Of a stretch of 64,000 nt of DNA, positions 32,731 through 45,030 are shown in pieces. The stretch is taken from NCBI GenBank assembly GCA_031772625.1, contig CM062818.1, positions 1,679,950,167-1,680,014,166 on the forward strand, given 5' to 3'. The notes under the pieces are model-generated. The model was not told where the DNA came from and ran no database searches. It was given only the letters and a program-made list of their open reading frames with translations. Source of the stretch: Pinus tabuliformis. Lineage: Eukaryota; Streptophyta; Pinopsida; Pinales; Pinaceae. Both the position numbers and the translations under genes were made by a program. How positions within the stretch are numbered: position 1 is the stretch's first letter; the number at the start of each line of letters is the position of its first letter.

Positions 32731-33465
32731 CGCGCGTGTGCGTGTGTGTGTGTGTGTGTGTGTCATATTTTAGTTATGTTTTGATGCACACTTTCTCTCA
32801 GGAATTTCCTTGGTGGGCTAAACTCTGAAAAGATAAGTATCTAAATCTGAAATGTTACAAGTTCTGAAAGTGATGTTAGCCAATGTTATGGAATGTTTCA
32901 TTTTTGTTTAGGGATGTAGGGACTTCTTCGTAACAAAAGATGAATCTATCTATATTTTGGTCATCGACACAAAATAAAAATAGATGTCAAACCCTAACTT
33001 CATCTAAGGGTTTTTCTACTAGGTTTCGTATTGGGTGCTTTAGGGTTAGTTAAGGTCATAATTTATCTTATTATGTTCTTATTAGCGGTTAATGTATAGA
33101 GTAACTGAAACTATGATGCATGTTCAAGCTATACTTAATCTCTTTCAGAGCATTTAAAAGACTATCATTGTTGGGCTCTGATGATGCTTGTAAAGTGGAA
33201 CCCAATTTTCCTCTATTATTACCTTTTACTATTGCGCTTCTAGTATTTTCAGTGAGTTTGGTCCTATGGTCTTTTCTCATATTATTATAGCTTGTATTTC
33301 TATTGAAAAGGAATAATTAATAGGGTGTTATTATTATGGTTGGCCACATAATTTTTTATATTTAATTGCTATACATCTATACACTCCATGTAACAATTTT
33401 TTTTTAATAGAAATAGTGTTTTTGTTGTTAATGTTCCAATACATTCTTTGCATCATTCTTTTGTT
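32165..33465 (+). repeat. ~825-bp tandem duplication
   Basis: 32165-32640 and 32995-33465 are diverged copies (shared: GTGCTTTAGGGTTAG, TTGTTGGGCTCT, GAGTTTGGTCCTATGG, CAATACATTCTTTGCATCA). The insert between them includes a TG microsatellite. No coding content. Confidence 0.85.
32671..32763 (+). repeat. (TG)n(CG)n(TG)n compound microsatellite
   Basis: About 93 bp of TG repeats with an internal GCGCGC block; alternating purine-pyrimidine DNA prone to Z-form. Confidence 0.95.
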
Positions 33466-33479
33466 TATATATATAATTT

Positions 33480-34800
33480 TTTATTTTTTATTGCTTTACC
33501 ACAGTCCATTGAACTAGCTATATGTCATGCTTGGGGATTGTACCGAGCAACTGGTGCTTCCTAGCCTAGTTGCTTAAGAACCAACCCCAGGCAAAAATCG
33601 TTACCAACCAATGTGAAATAAAAATATTAAATTGTTATCAACCAAGGTGAAATAAAATCTTAATATTCACAACTAAACCTTAAAGTTAAAGGCTATGAAC
33701 ATTGTCTTACTCTTTTTTACAACACAGTTGAACACAACCTAGCCAAAGATAATCTTCACAACATGAGCCCGCTGAAGCAATTCAAACCAAGGATCAAAGG
33801 CCAACAAATTCCAACGCCGCACAACTAAATTGTTTACACACAGTCCACCAAAAGAACACCCAAAGCATAACACCAATTCTAGTAACTCACAAATATCCAA
33901 AAACATGCAATTCGACAACCACATCACCCCAATATAGCTTCCAAACACTTCCATCGTTGTACTTTATGCTTCCCTTTCTTCTGCCAACACAAAATTCTTT
34001 TAGAGACATCTTCAAAATGGAACACTATGTGTCCAATGCTCCAACCCGACAACTAACAACTGATAGGCAACACTTTCTTGCAGTGACAACTCACTTTTCT
34101 GGTTTCAAACACTTTTTTTTTTCTTTTTTCTTTTTAATTCTTCATTTAATCAAAATTTCCATTAACTATTGCTTTTCATTATTAACTGGTATGTTTGGTT
34201 TATAATTATTTTCTTTATTTATTGTTTTTTCATTATTTTATATTCTAAATTTCTTTTAAATAATGTTTCGTCAATTTATTTTTTAAATATTTTTATTTTA
34301 CTAAAGTTTTCAATTAACTTTTTTTCATTTTCCTTACTTTATAATATTTATTTTTTAAAGGATATTTTAAAAATAACTATTAATAATTGAATTATTATTT
34401 TATTTTATTTTATTAAATAGTTTTCTTGTACCGAATTATTTTCTTTTAACACTAATTCAATTAATTTTTATTTTTTTATTAAATATTTTTCATTTATTCA
34501 TATTTTTTTATTTAATAATTTTATTAAATTAATAACTAATAATTTATTTATTTTTTCTTTAAAGAATTTACTTTGTTATTTTTTTTATCTTCTGAATGCT
34601 TTGTGTAAATTTTATTTTATTATTATTTTTCTTTTCTACATTTCTTTAAAAAAAACTATTTTTCCTAAAGTTCTTTTACATTTCTAATTATAATAATATG
34701 TTTTTTTACCCTTTTTTATTATAATAATTAACATTTTATATTTTTATATTAATAAATAACATTTTATAATGTCTTATTTATAATTAATTTTATTTTTTCT
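33480..34800. other. AT-rich region without recognised genes
   Basis: 33690-33960 is less AT-rich and holds a 71-codon minus frame (33739-33954, Cys/Leu-rich) with no recognised domain. 34100-34800 is extreme AT-rich DNA (ATTTTTATTT texture). Confidence 0.5.
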
Positions 34801-34802
34801 AA

Positions 34803-36780
34803 ATCAAGGTTCTATTCATTCATAAAAAATTGAATACATCAATATCAAAATGTAAGTAGTCTCACCCCGACCAGGTTTGTTGACTACTGTTAGCAGCATA
34901 TGGAAAATAAACATAATCACAACCAAAGAACAGTCCACAACTTAATAGGTTAAAAGCACCAAAAGACAAATAGAACTAGAAGCCCCAAGAGTTAGCTCAA
35001 GCGATCAAAGCAATGCCTCGCCATATGGGAGGTCACGGGGTCGAATCTACTCGAAATCTCTTGGGGTCAGGTCAGTACATAGGCCGTGGGGATGTGATCT
35101 CCTTCGAGGTCGATCTGCCCAGACTTACTGTGGACGTAGCGGCTACCTAATGACCAAGGGTGCCCGTGAACCACCAAGAAAAAAAAAGACAAATAGAACT
35201 AGTAGAACACATGTAAGCATGCTCAGTTATCAGAGGTGATAGAGGCAAGATTATCCGGTCCAGTCCCTAGAGGGGCGGGGGACGATAGGTGCATTAGACA
35301 TACTACTCGAAATGAGCCATCCATGTTTCTAGTTTTTCCACCTTTTCAGATAGCAGATTTTGACCACACCAAACCACCACGATCTTTTCCTTGACATGGT
35401 ATTGAAATTAATGCAATTGGTTGAGCGTGGAAATGACAACTTCATGTTCTTCCTTCCTAGCCTTATCATAAATTTCCAAACAATCCAGGACAGACTGGAC
35501 CAGGTCCCTACAAGCCTCAGAGCACCGTTGTCGGCCAACATCCCCTACTCATCCAGACCAACTTTTTCCACCTCAACCACCAGCTCTAGCCTCACACATC
35601 ACAATGCCTCGGTTTCCCTTCCTTATTGCATGCCCACCACGAGATACTCTCGAGCCACCCTTGCCACCATGGACCCTTGAGGTTGCCCGACCCATGATTC
35701 CAACGGTTCAAACACCCCTTGCAGACCGCTTAGACACCTGGTCTGCCACTGCCACCTTCAAATTCTTACAACTCTCTCCTTGGCTAGTCGAGGTTCCCCT
35801 CAAGTGGGGGTTGGAGAGGGAATTGCACGACATAGGTCGAATTGTGAAAGCCTAGGGAAATTATTCAAAGACAGGAACACCAACAGACATCGTCACCTCT
35901 TAAATCTCTGTCACACTTAGCAGGGAAACAAACAACCCCAAATTAGCCAAGAGATTTATGCGACGAGGAACTACCATACTTCTCTCTCCAACTCGAGGAA
36001 TTACAAGTGAAACCACAAGTAGACAACACACCAACTAGACCAAAGTATTACCGACTCCTCTACCAAGGGAAATGTCAAGAGGCCAAGATGTAGGCCTAGT
36101 GACTGGATGCCCAACCACAAACACACTGGAAACAAACCCCACCTGAGAACCGGTTACTACAAACACCTTAATACAATTTTCCCACCGCTAGCCCCAAAAT
36201 ATGGTCACCCAAAAGTGGGTTGCAGAAATCCATGGAAAAGCCATAAAAAAAAGAGATTCGAGGAGAAGACAAGTTAATAGGAAACACAAATGCCCCTATA
36301 GACTCAAAAGGGATCCATGAAGAGAATTAACTAACAACACAAGAAATGCCTTAAAGGAGAACATGATAGCCATACAAAATTCACTCAAACCTCTGAATAA
36401 AATAGGAAACCATGCACATAGAATGGAATTTAGCGTTTTTGTAATCCGGAGGTTGAGGAGGAGATGACGTTGGTGAAATCTCCACCATTCATAAACAAGC
36501 CATAGGCCGGAGAAACCTATGTGACTAACATAGCTTGATCCTCGGACAACTAACCACCAAAATGACACAATATAATGGGAAACCTAAAGATCGACATTCG
36601 CCATATACTAACGGCCCTCACTCGCTTCCAATCCTGAAGAGATCGATTGAAACACCGCGCGTCACACCATTAATTTCCCCATATTACAAACATAATAAGA
36701 GGAGGTGACCGACCTCCGTCCCATATGCCAAATGTTCACCATGATGTCATACACGTCGGAGTAGCCTTGACGTTCATCAA
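34803..36780 (-). mobile_element. Possible LINE-like 3' segment, minus strand (low support)
   Basis: On the minus strand the left edge reads ATGAATGAATAGAACCTTGATT followed by A-rich DNA, similar to plant LINE 3' ends, and the block is much richer in GC than both flanks. Internal frames (35360-35680 plus, 36296-36568 minus) show no RT or endonuclease motif. A SINE is inserted at 34980-35187. It could equally be another kind of repeat. Confidence 0.28.
34961..35202 (+). mobile_element. tRNA-derived SINE with 19-bp target duplication
   Basis: Body 34980-35177, A-run about 35178-35187. A-box TTAGCTCAAGCG (34992-35003) and B-box GGGTCGAATC (35038-35047), as in RNA polymerase III promoters. AAAAGACAAATAGAACTAG occurs on both sides (34961-34979, 35184-35202), an exact 19-bp target duplication, so both ends are firm. 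Confidence 0.93.
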
Positions 36781-36789
36781 CCCATCGAG

Positions 36790-37240
36790 GAATTTTTGAA
36801 TAATTTTTTTAATTAACTATACATTTTTAATTTTTTTTATTAAATAGTTTTTGAATAATTTTTTTAAATAGTTATTAAAATATTTTTTTAAAATAGATTA
36901 TTAAAATAGTTTTTTATTAAATAATTTATATATATATATAGATATAGATATATATTAAATAATTTTCTTTTAAAACTTCTTCAATATTAATATAAATAAA
37001 AAAACATTTTATAATATCTTATTTTTTTAAATAAATAGTTTAAATAACATTTTAAATTTACTATTCATAGTTATTTAAAAAAATTAATAAAAAAACTATC
37101 ATCAGAGTTATTAAATCATTTTTAAATAAATTTGTTTTAATTTATAAATACTTTTTAAATTTAAATACTTAAAGAATATAATAATGAACATTATAATTTA
37201 AATACCTAAAAATATAAAATTATTATAATGCTTTCAATGT
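36790..37240. other. AT-rich spacer
   Basis: Runs of A and T with a short (TA)n/(GATATA)n stretch near 36930-36955. No genes. Confidence 0.7.
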
Positions 37241-37760
37241 GGTTTTGTTGGTGGCGTGATTATACGAGTGTTGGTGGTGGTGATGTGCGGAACAATTGGT
37301 AACCACTATTTTCACTTTAATTCACTTTTAAATATATTTTTATTGAACTCTTTGTGCTCCCTTACGCCACAATCGTTGATAATCGTCTGAGACAAAGCAT
37401 ATCTTAGGCATATTCTCTCCAGATTCAATCCGGCCCATGGATTAAAAAAAGGGTAAAATTAACCAGCCTTTATCCACCTGAAATCGATATATATACGCCT
37501 ATCAGCAAAATATAAAATTTATTTTAATTTGATTTTATGAGTAAAATCAAATAAAAATAAATTTAATGTATAATGAAGATAAAGGTTATATATATATATT
37601 AGAATGCTTTTCTCTTCGCTTTAAATTAAATCAAATTAAAATAAATTTATAGTTATAGTTATATGCATTTATTTTTATATTATAATTAATTTTAATTTTA
37701 ACAATTGTGTTTACGTTATAATTAATTTTTATATTTTAATTATAATTAATTATTTTTATT
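37241..37760. other. Unassigned, then AT-rich repeat related to 17831-18350
   Basis: 37241-37480 has no recognisable feature. 37490-37770 resembles 17840-18350 in order and wording (AAATTAAATTAAAATAAATT, then TATTATAATTAATT). Confidence 0.5.
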
Positions 37761-37956
37761 AAATTGTTATGATTATTTTTAGTCCACATGGGGTAGCTCA
37801 AGTGGCAAGGGTCGTGGAAATGAAGTCTCACCAAACCGGAAGTCTTGGGTTCAAATCTTGGGCTACCCTTCCCCCGTAGAGGGGTACATAATAGACATGT
37901 AAATCGGAGAGTCCCACCCCAGCTTACAAAAAAAAAAAATTGTTATAATTATTTTT
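37761..37956 (+). mobile_element. tRNA-derived SINE with 20-bp target duplication
   Basis: Body 37782-37926 plus A-run. A-box GGTAGCTCAAGTGGCAAGG (37792-37810) and B-box GGGTTCAAATC (37848-37858). Flanks AAATTGTTATGATTATTTTT (37761-37780) and the same with one change (37937-37956) form the target duplication. A different family from the SINE at 34980. Confidence 0.92.
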
Positions 37957-37969
37957 TAATTAATGTCAA

Positions 37970-38220
37970 GTCTCACTAGCATAATCAGTTAAGGTTGAGT
38001 CTCTTTAGCAAGGCAACCCAGGATCAAACTTCCTAGGGTAGTTATGTCCGTGCTAGGGGGAGGAGACATGCTAAAAAATATAGTCAGCTTAGGGCTAGTG
38101 TGGCCCAGGCCGGGTGTGATCGTTGGGTGACTTTAACAGATTAGATACTACAAGGTCACAATTTTTCAAGCCACAGGTCAAGCGTGATTGATCACAGAGA
38201 AATTGATAAAAAAAAAATAT
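37970..38220 (+). mobile_element. Candidate third SINE
   Basis: A-box-like CTAGCATAATCAGTTAAGG (37977-37995), B-box-like GGATCAAACTTCC (38023-38035) and a terminal A-run (38208-38217). No clear target duplication. It lies just downstream of the SINE at 37761-37956. Confidence 0.5.
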
Positions 38221-39540
38221 TTAACCCCCGATGGGGGTGATCAATTGGATGGCCAACTTGCCTCGAGGATTTCCCCCTTGGCATGCTACGAACATGCTTA
38301 AAGTACTTAACAGTGGTTCAGGATGGGACAACCATCCCCCGATCCTTGTGGACATGATGGTCTTAGTTATTAAGTCCCTTGTGCTCCTAAACAAGTTGAT
38401 GTGGTGCGGGAGATGAATATAGAGTGTGGGGTGGTAAGTTAGCTCGAGGATGGCCATGCAAACCCACCATAGAAGCAAAAAAATGAGCAATGTGTAGAGG
38501 TGGTCTACATGAAACTCTTAGCATCTTAGCTAGCTCACAGACATTTATCTGGGACCATGGAGAGAAAATTTCTAGCTTTACAACCCTGCCTATCAAACAT
38601 GAGTGTGTTGGTGGAACCTCTAGCTCCGGCTCGCAAATGAGCTTCTCTATCAGACTGATGCACTAGGGTTTTTAGGTACTTTCAGGCTTCTAATTATGCC
38701 TTAATTGTGAAACTTTCTCATTGAACGTGGAATGTTTCTAGTGTCATTTGAATGTCTTTGAAGGGTCAAGGTACTAGGTTAATGTCTAGTACCCAATCAG
38801 GTTAGTTGGGCTTATTATTGTATCTTTCTCTGGTCTTGTTAGTTCATGGGAACAAGGGTGTGTGGGGTGTCTCTTGGGCGACGATTTCTTGGCGCTATAA
38901 TGGATTGGTCTCTTATATTCACTTGGGTGTTTAGTGTGCCTTCTGCACAAAGTTTTGTTGGTCAAGGCCCTAAGCAAGTTGTGTCTGAGACTAATACCAT
39001 TCTCGCTATGTATTCTATCTGGTAATCATGTGAATTTTGTCCAAGTCCGAGAGGGTTGGGCTAGGAAGTCTCCTTCCATTTTCGGTTGTAATCTTTGGGA
39101 GAATCATTTTGGAAAAATCAAGTCTGTGGGTGACACAGGGTTCTCTAGGGTCTACATCTAGGCCGTGTGTCCACCCTCACCTTTTTGTTCGGCTCAAGGG
39201 TTTTCTATTCGTGGTCATGGGGGTGGTGAACTTGTGGAGTTGGGGTTAATATTTGTGTTGCAGGTACAATATCTTAGCACACCTCCCGCCATGCTTCACC
39301 AACAAGGCCAACCTCGTAGAGGCAGAAGGTAGTAGAGGCATGTTGGCCACCACACAGGAAACCATAGTCCATCATCAACGAATTCAAAGAGTGTGGGTTG
39401 AGCAGGGGAATTTTCTCGAGAACAGGGTCACTCCCCTGGTCATGTGGTTATGCCAGTGACTATAGACTCAATCATGAAACATTTGAGAGGCATCCAAGCC
39501 AACCTGAACATCCTCTGGGAGCAATGATTTAAGGACGAGA
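38221..39540. other. No recognisable gene
   Basis: Intermediate GC, several short frames. The plus-strand stretch about 39400-39540 (MPVTIDSIMKHLRGIQANL in one frame) looks protein-like and may be a gag scrap, given the Ty3 pieces that follow. Otherwise nothing supportable. Confidence 0.4.
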
Positions 39541-39552
39541 ATGAGTTTGTCG

Positions 39553-39783
39553 TTATCCCAAGATGATTGTATGTTCATCCAATGGAACCATTGTGAAGTC
39601 TAAACTGTCAAACCATTGCCCAACCTTCAAAGGTGTAGAACGAACCACTCTTGTTGTCGACTTCATTGCTGAGTTCACCACCTTAAACGTGGTCTTACTG
39701 CTCCCAGGATTACAATGAAGTGATGTAGCAATCTGTTCACTTACAAAAATGTGGGTCGCACTAGTGTCCACCAAGGCTACCAC
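39553..39783 (-). pseudogene. Ty3-type retropepsin fragment
   Basis: 77 open codons: VALVDTSATHIFVSEQIA (retropepsin DTGA changed to DTSA), then LHCNPGSSKTTFKVVNS, STPLKVGQW and LDFTMVPLDEHTIILG, the classic plant Ty3 protease pattern ending before RT. No other pol part adjoins on this strand. Confidence 0.82.
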
Positions 39784-39904
39784 CTTTCACTTACTCATTG
39801 TCGCATTCACAAAACAAAGCTCATGCATACCTTCGTATTGCAACTCATGTTCTTGACCTCCTGTCACAAACTCACCCAGACCTACTGTCAAAGCATATAG
39901 CAAA

Positions 39905-40100
39905 TCACAAGATCATGCAGCTGAAAAAGCACTTTATACCAAAGGGACTGGTACCCTTAGAATAGTTATTTGATCAGAATGATGTACCATCCAAGCCCTT
40001 TGTGTCACCTAAAGCTGAAGAAGTAGAAGAAGGTGATATTGGGACTTATAAAGAGCCAAAGTACATTAAGATTGAAAAGGTCTTACCTAAAGATCAGACC
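39905..40100 (+). pseudogene. Ty3 pol fragment upstream of RT, plus strand
   Basis: In one frame with one TAG: LKKHFIPKGLVPLE, LFDQNDVPSKPF, then EEGDIGTYKEPKYIKIEKVLP, the linker found between protease and RT in plant Ty3 elements. Opposite orientation to the protease scrap, so the two come from different copies or a rearrangement. Confidence 0.6.
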
Positions 40101-41930
40101 CCCTTCTTTTCGCCTTCGTATCTCCTCTTCCTAACTGCTTCTGAACTGCCCCATTCCCATCGCAGTAATTAGGATTCTTTCTCAAGCTATTCCCCTAGAT
40201 AAATGTATCTAAACTGCCCCACCATAATTGCAGGAATTAGAGTCTCTTTCCAACCTATCTCCCCTAGATAGCTACTCCAGAACTGCCCCATCCAAATAGT
40301 AGTAATTCGGAATGTTAAGCCAACTTAGTTCAAGGAAGGAAATAGCTAGTTAACGGTATTACCTCGTCTTATAAGATCGGTACTACACTACCCGACTTAA
40401 CCCGAAAGGTCTGGATTCGGTCTGTCAAGATAGGCGGTAGAAATCCGAGTGAGGTAGAAATAAGGATTCGATGCCAAAAGCAAGGTGTGGTCTATCAGTC
40501 TCGGTTCGGTATGTATCAGGAGGACTCAGGATGGTAGCCGTCTTGGTTCGGTGTGTTCGCTTAGTGAGTGTGTGAAAATCTAGTGAGTGAAAAGACTAGT
40601 TTCACCCATTGCAGGTATCCTCTCTTATTTATGTTCATGCTCTCCTCCATACAGTTGGGTTTATAGATTGGAAAATGAGTTAGGTTATCCTCCACACATA
40701 CAGTATGGACTCACTTACGCTCCTACTCGCCTAAAAGGCTCCTCCCTCTAGAGCTGCTCTTTCACCACATCGTAACGTTAGCAATACTAATGCTCACCGG
40801 CTCCTCCAGGCACTTATCTAGGCTCCTCATAATTAGTGTTCTGTCATTGCTGTTCTTGGCCCCTTAGTAGGAGAATCCCTTATGCATGGGGCAGGTCATT
40901 GCTGTGCATTACTATACAACTCTGATCATTTATTAAGTTCAATAATAGTGCTTTCGTAGCCAATTCCTAGTCCTAGTAGCAGAGTCCGTTCGAAAGCCAG
41001 TACCCGCGCTAGTATCCATCCCAACAGCGGAGCCATAAAATCTTTTTCTAAGCCAATTATAGTTTCTAAGCCAGTTAGAGATCGAGCATCCCAGCCTAAA
41101 TTTTAGCCCTCGACGCACAATGGTATATTTATTGGTTATAGTGATACCTCCAAGGCTTACCGAATCTATATTCCAGTGCAACGAAAGACAGTAGTAAGCA
41201 AAGATTTTCTATTCCTCCCCCCTAAAAAAGCATTTCTATTTAAGAAAACTGTTCCAAGCTGATTGGCACCTGCCCAAAAAGGTGTTGCTAATGATGATGT
41301 TGCTTAAGACGGTAGCCCTAAGTGTAACCACTAGAGTAAGGCTATCCCTTTAGAGGGGTAACTGGCATTATATATGAGATTATGCGTGGGCTGCTATATA
41401 TCCTTTTTATGTAAGTCCTTTTTTGATTCTCTCGGTATGATTGAAAGGGTTACCCCTCCCTCTTGAAGGATTACCTCTCTCGAAATATGTGAGCCATCCG
41501 ATCAATCAAACCTGGGATATTTCGGTAGCCATTACCTTTTGGATTCAAGCGATAATGATCAACCACGCACCAGCGAACGAGGAGTCAATCTTGAAAGTCT
41601 ACTGATGGATCTCTCACGGACTCAAAGTGTAACCAACCAACCAATGGCTATCCCAGGGACTAATGTTGTAGGTTACCAATGGATGGATCTCCCACCCACC
41701 CACGTACTCATCACTGCCTGCCTGCGCCTGCCTGACTGACTGCCTAACTTCACACTACGTGCGCCGTCATTACTGAACCTCATCATCCATTGTGTATCTA
41801 TCCTAAACGTTGACTCCCCCGGATTATTAGGAACGAGGTTCCGTACCATTCGGTGACAAGAGGGAAGGCGAGAAGTAGTTTCTATGTTCCGTACTGTTTA
41901 GTGACAGGTGACAGGAAGCCAGCGATAGCA
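40101..41930. other. Higher-GC block, origin unknown, no gene recognised
   Basis: GC clearly above the AT-rich neighbours. Includes a three-unit 68-69-bp tandem repeat beginning with GAACTGCCCC at 40143, 40211 (AAACTGCCCC) and 40280, and a stretch of short repeated words (AAGCCA, TGCCTGCCTG). It could be a nuclear copy of organellar DNA or part of the array that follows; I recognise no organelle gene. Confidence 0.4.
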
Positions 41931-43295
41931 ATCATTTGAACCTAATGAGGCAAGCAGGCAATAAGTGGAACCACCTCCATGCGATGCCTTTGGGGGCAAG
42001 CAAAATGGATAAACCACCGACCAAGGACCGGCAGGGGCTCGACTGATAAGGAGAGGATGCGGAGCACGCTCGACCAACGGGCCGCCATCATGCCCCCGGC
42101 AGGGTGAGGTACGAATGCTCGACTGTTAAGGCCGCCATCGCTCGACCAACAGGAGAGGAATTTATTACTTGTCCCGCACCGGGCAAGGACCCGGAGGGGC
42201 TTGCGCTTCCTAGTGCAAGGACCCGATAGGGGGCTCGACTTATAAGGATGCGTAAGCAGGCTCGACCAACGCCCCCCCACCCAATAAGTAAATTGAACCT
42301 TTAGGGTGCGTAAGCACGCTCGACTAATAAGGAGAGGTGCTCGACCATAAGGACCTTTAGGTGCTCGACTGTTAAGGAGAGGGAGAGGAGAGGATGCCCC
42401 AGCAGGGTGAGGTAACGAACGCTCGACTGGCCATCATTGCTCGACCAACGCGTCCCCACCCAATAAGTAAATTGAAATTTATTGCTTGCTTGACGTTAGG
42501 AAAGCAAGGAACTTTAGTTGCTCTACCATCGGGAGAGGACTTGTAGGGGCTTGCTTGACGCTAGGAAAGCAAGGACCCGACAGGGGGCTCGACTGATAAG
42601 GACCTTTAGGTGCTCGACTGTTAAGGATGCGTAAGCAGGCTCGACCAACGGGAGAGGACCTTTAGGTGCTCGACCATAAGGACCTTTAGGTGCTCGACTG
42701 TTAAGGAGAGGGAGAGGAGAGGAGAGGAACTTTAGTTGCTCAACCACTGGGAGAGGACCTGACAGGGGGCTCGACTGATAAGGACCTTTAGGTGCTCGAC
42801 TATTAAGGATGCGTAAGCAGGCTCGACCAACGGGAGAGGACCTTTAGGTACTCGACCATAAGGACCTTTAGGTGCTTGACTGTTAAGGAGAGGGAGAGGA
42901 GAGGAGAGGAACTTTAGTTGCTCGACCACCGGGAGAGGACCTGACAGGGGGCTCGACTGATAAGGACCTTTAGGTGCTCGACTATTAAGGATGCGTAAGC
43001 AGGCTCGACCAACGGGAGAGGACCTTTAGGTACTCGACCATAAGGACCTTTAGGTGCTCGACTGTTAAGGAGAGGGAGAGGAGAGGAGAGGAAGGAGGGA
43101 AAATAGAGGATGCATAAGCATGACTCGACCACTGGGCCGCCATCAACTTGAAGAACTAAAAGGCCGCCATCACGGCAGGGGTTCGACTGATAAGGAGAGG
43201 AACTTTAGTTGCTCGACTGATAAGGCTGCCATCACCAGCAGGGGCTCGACTGATAAGGAGAGGAACTTTAGTTGCTCGATAGGGAAGATCCAATT
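41930..43295. repeat. Complex tandem repeat array with GCTCGAC core
   Basis: Built from short modules such as GGACCTTTAGGTGCTCGAC and GGAGAGGAACTTTAGTTGC. Two near-identical 182-bp higher-order units are 42727-42908 and 42909-43090; a looser one is 42510-42726. Frames along the minus strand repeat with the array and are not genes. Confidence 0.93.
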
Positions 43296-43976
43296 TAGTC
43301 ATAATGAGATCCTAGAATAGTTAGCCAACATCCATCGGAGCCACTGACGAATGAGCGAATGGTTGCATGCCCTGGAGGCGAGAGTTGAGCACATAGACCT
43401 TGACATGCATGAGAGAGTGGACTTGATGGTGGTGCCTCCTTTGCCCCCTCCACAGCCATCTCCATGAAAGAATATTCTGAATTTGTTTGTTTTTTTCTCA
43501 CCATTTTGGTATGTAAGGATTCTCAGCCTAGCAGAGATAATGGTTTTATGAGCATATCTTTTGCAGACTCCGACTCTACTAGCCATTGAGAATCATTTTG
43601 TAAAACATATTTTCATGATAATATAATTGAAGTTTTTAGATCGACAAAAACAAAATTATTTGTTAATTAATTAATTGTGTATATGTTGTTTTAATTAATT
43701 TTGTTGATTAAGTTGTTATAATTAATTGTATTTATGTTATAATTTATTTTTATATTATAATTAATTTTAATTACAATGAATTTTGTCTATTATAATTAAT
43801 TTTAATATATTTTCAATATTAATTTTATCTCTATATTAGAATTAATTTTAATTATAATTGAATCAGAGGCAGAAAATGCACTCTTGGATGTAATGTAAAT
43901 ATATTTACTTATAAATTGTTTTTTAATTATAATTAATTAATTATGTTCTTTCGAGTGACTCTTCATTTCTAATAAA
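43296..43976. other. Spacer, then AT-rich DNA
   Basis: 43296-43600 has no recognisable feature; 43620-43976 is TATAATTAATT-type AT-rich repeat as at 18191-18348. Confidence 0.6.
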
Positions 43977-44830
43977 ACGTAACCTGTAAACAATAAGTTG
44001 CAACATTTACCTAATTAGTAATTTAACTTCTCAACTTTTATTTATTAATATTCGTGACTCCCATGGAGATATATCTTGCAATAAATTAAAGCTCTCGCAA
44101 CTAGACTTTGTCATGCTATTCTTTTTAAGGGTCACTACATTAATACACCAAGGTGTACTAAATCAAACCATAATGCTTGTACCTTCTTTTTCATATTCTT
44201 ATAACCTTTGTTCTATTAACCTATGAGGTAGAGGCTTACTTGTTTTAAGGACGTATATATAAACGAAGGTTCTTGATATGGGAAAGACTTCCAACAAAAT
44301 AATCCATCTTGTACCCCATAATGATCATTATAACTTTGACAACAATATTTATTCTTCGTATATTCTATTAGATCTTGAATATATATATGAATTTCCTCTC
44401 GAACACATGTTTCCTCCATTTAGTGTGAATTATATTTAATGTGATATCGGTGGCGAAGTTGGATATACTAAGGTTTCCATTGTGCATAACTTATGGATCA
44501 ATTCATGTTTAAAGAAATGGTATATGTGGGATGATTAAAGATTATTTTCTTTCTGACAACAATTAAAAACCCTTCAAAATCTTGGCATCAATTTTCCCAT
44601 AAATTCTAATGTTACCATGGGATATTCATATGTATGACTTTTGGAACCTTACATGTTGCATCGTTGTAGGTGTTGGAGGCTTATCTCATCAATTATAGTA
44701 CCTTAATTCTAGCCCTACATATGTGGTAGAGGATTATCTAATGGATGACAAAACATAGGGTTATGTTAGGTAACGAAATGTGGGGAATATGCCTCAATTC
44801 ATTTTCATTCTTCCTCCAACCAATGAGTGG
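43977..44830. repeat. Duplicated non-coding sequence, copy 2 (empty site of element C)
   Basis: Collinear with 19370-19448 plus 30437-31258. GACTC is present once (44056-44060) where the other copy has element C between two GACTC. It shows the pre-insertion state. Confidence 0.88.
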
Positions 44831-45007
44831 AGGCTTGTTAATTTGGTAGCTCAATGACAAATCCCAACCATGGGACTAGATTCCTTTTTTTGAGAGGATC
44901 AATTTTAACTATTGGAGCGCTCAATTTGGACAAGGAAAAGTGTATATTTGAATTAAAGCCCACATGTGCACATTCGATCAAGTCAGCCCTAAAACAAATT
45001 GGACACT

Positions 45008-45030
45008 CTTAGAAGTCTATAAATACAAGT
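45008..45030 (+). promoter_or_regulatory. TATA-box candidate
   Basis: TCTATAAATACA at about 45016-45027 followed by a pyrimidine-rich stretch at the start of the tandem-duplicated unit, like the promoter of an LTR. Not proven. Confidence 0.35.

Noticed and set aside
32554-32773. Open frames of alternating His-Thr or Cys-Val repeats
   Set aside because: They are translations of the TG/CA microsatellite, not genes.
42523-43132. Three similar 65-74-codon minus-strand proteins
   Set aside because: They follow the 182-bp tandem array; 182 is not divisible by three, so no common frame is maintained across units.
42500-43295. CRISPR-like array
   Set aside because: The repeats are modular and shuffled, with no constant repeat alternating with unique spacers, and the window is eukaryotic.
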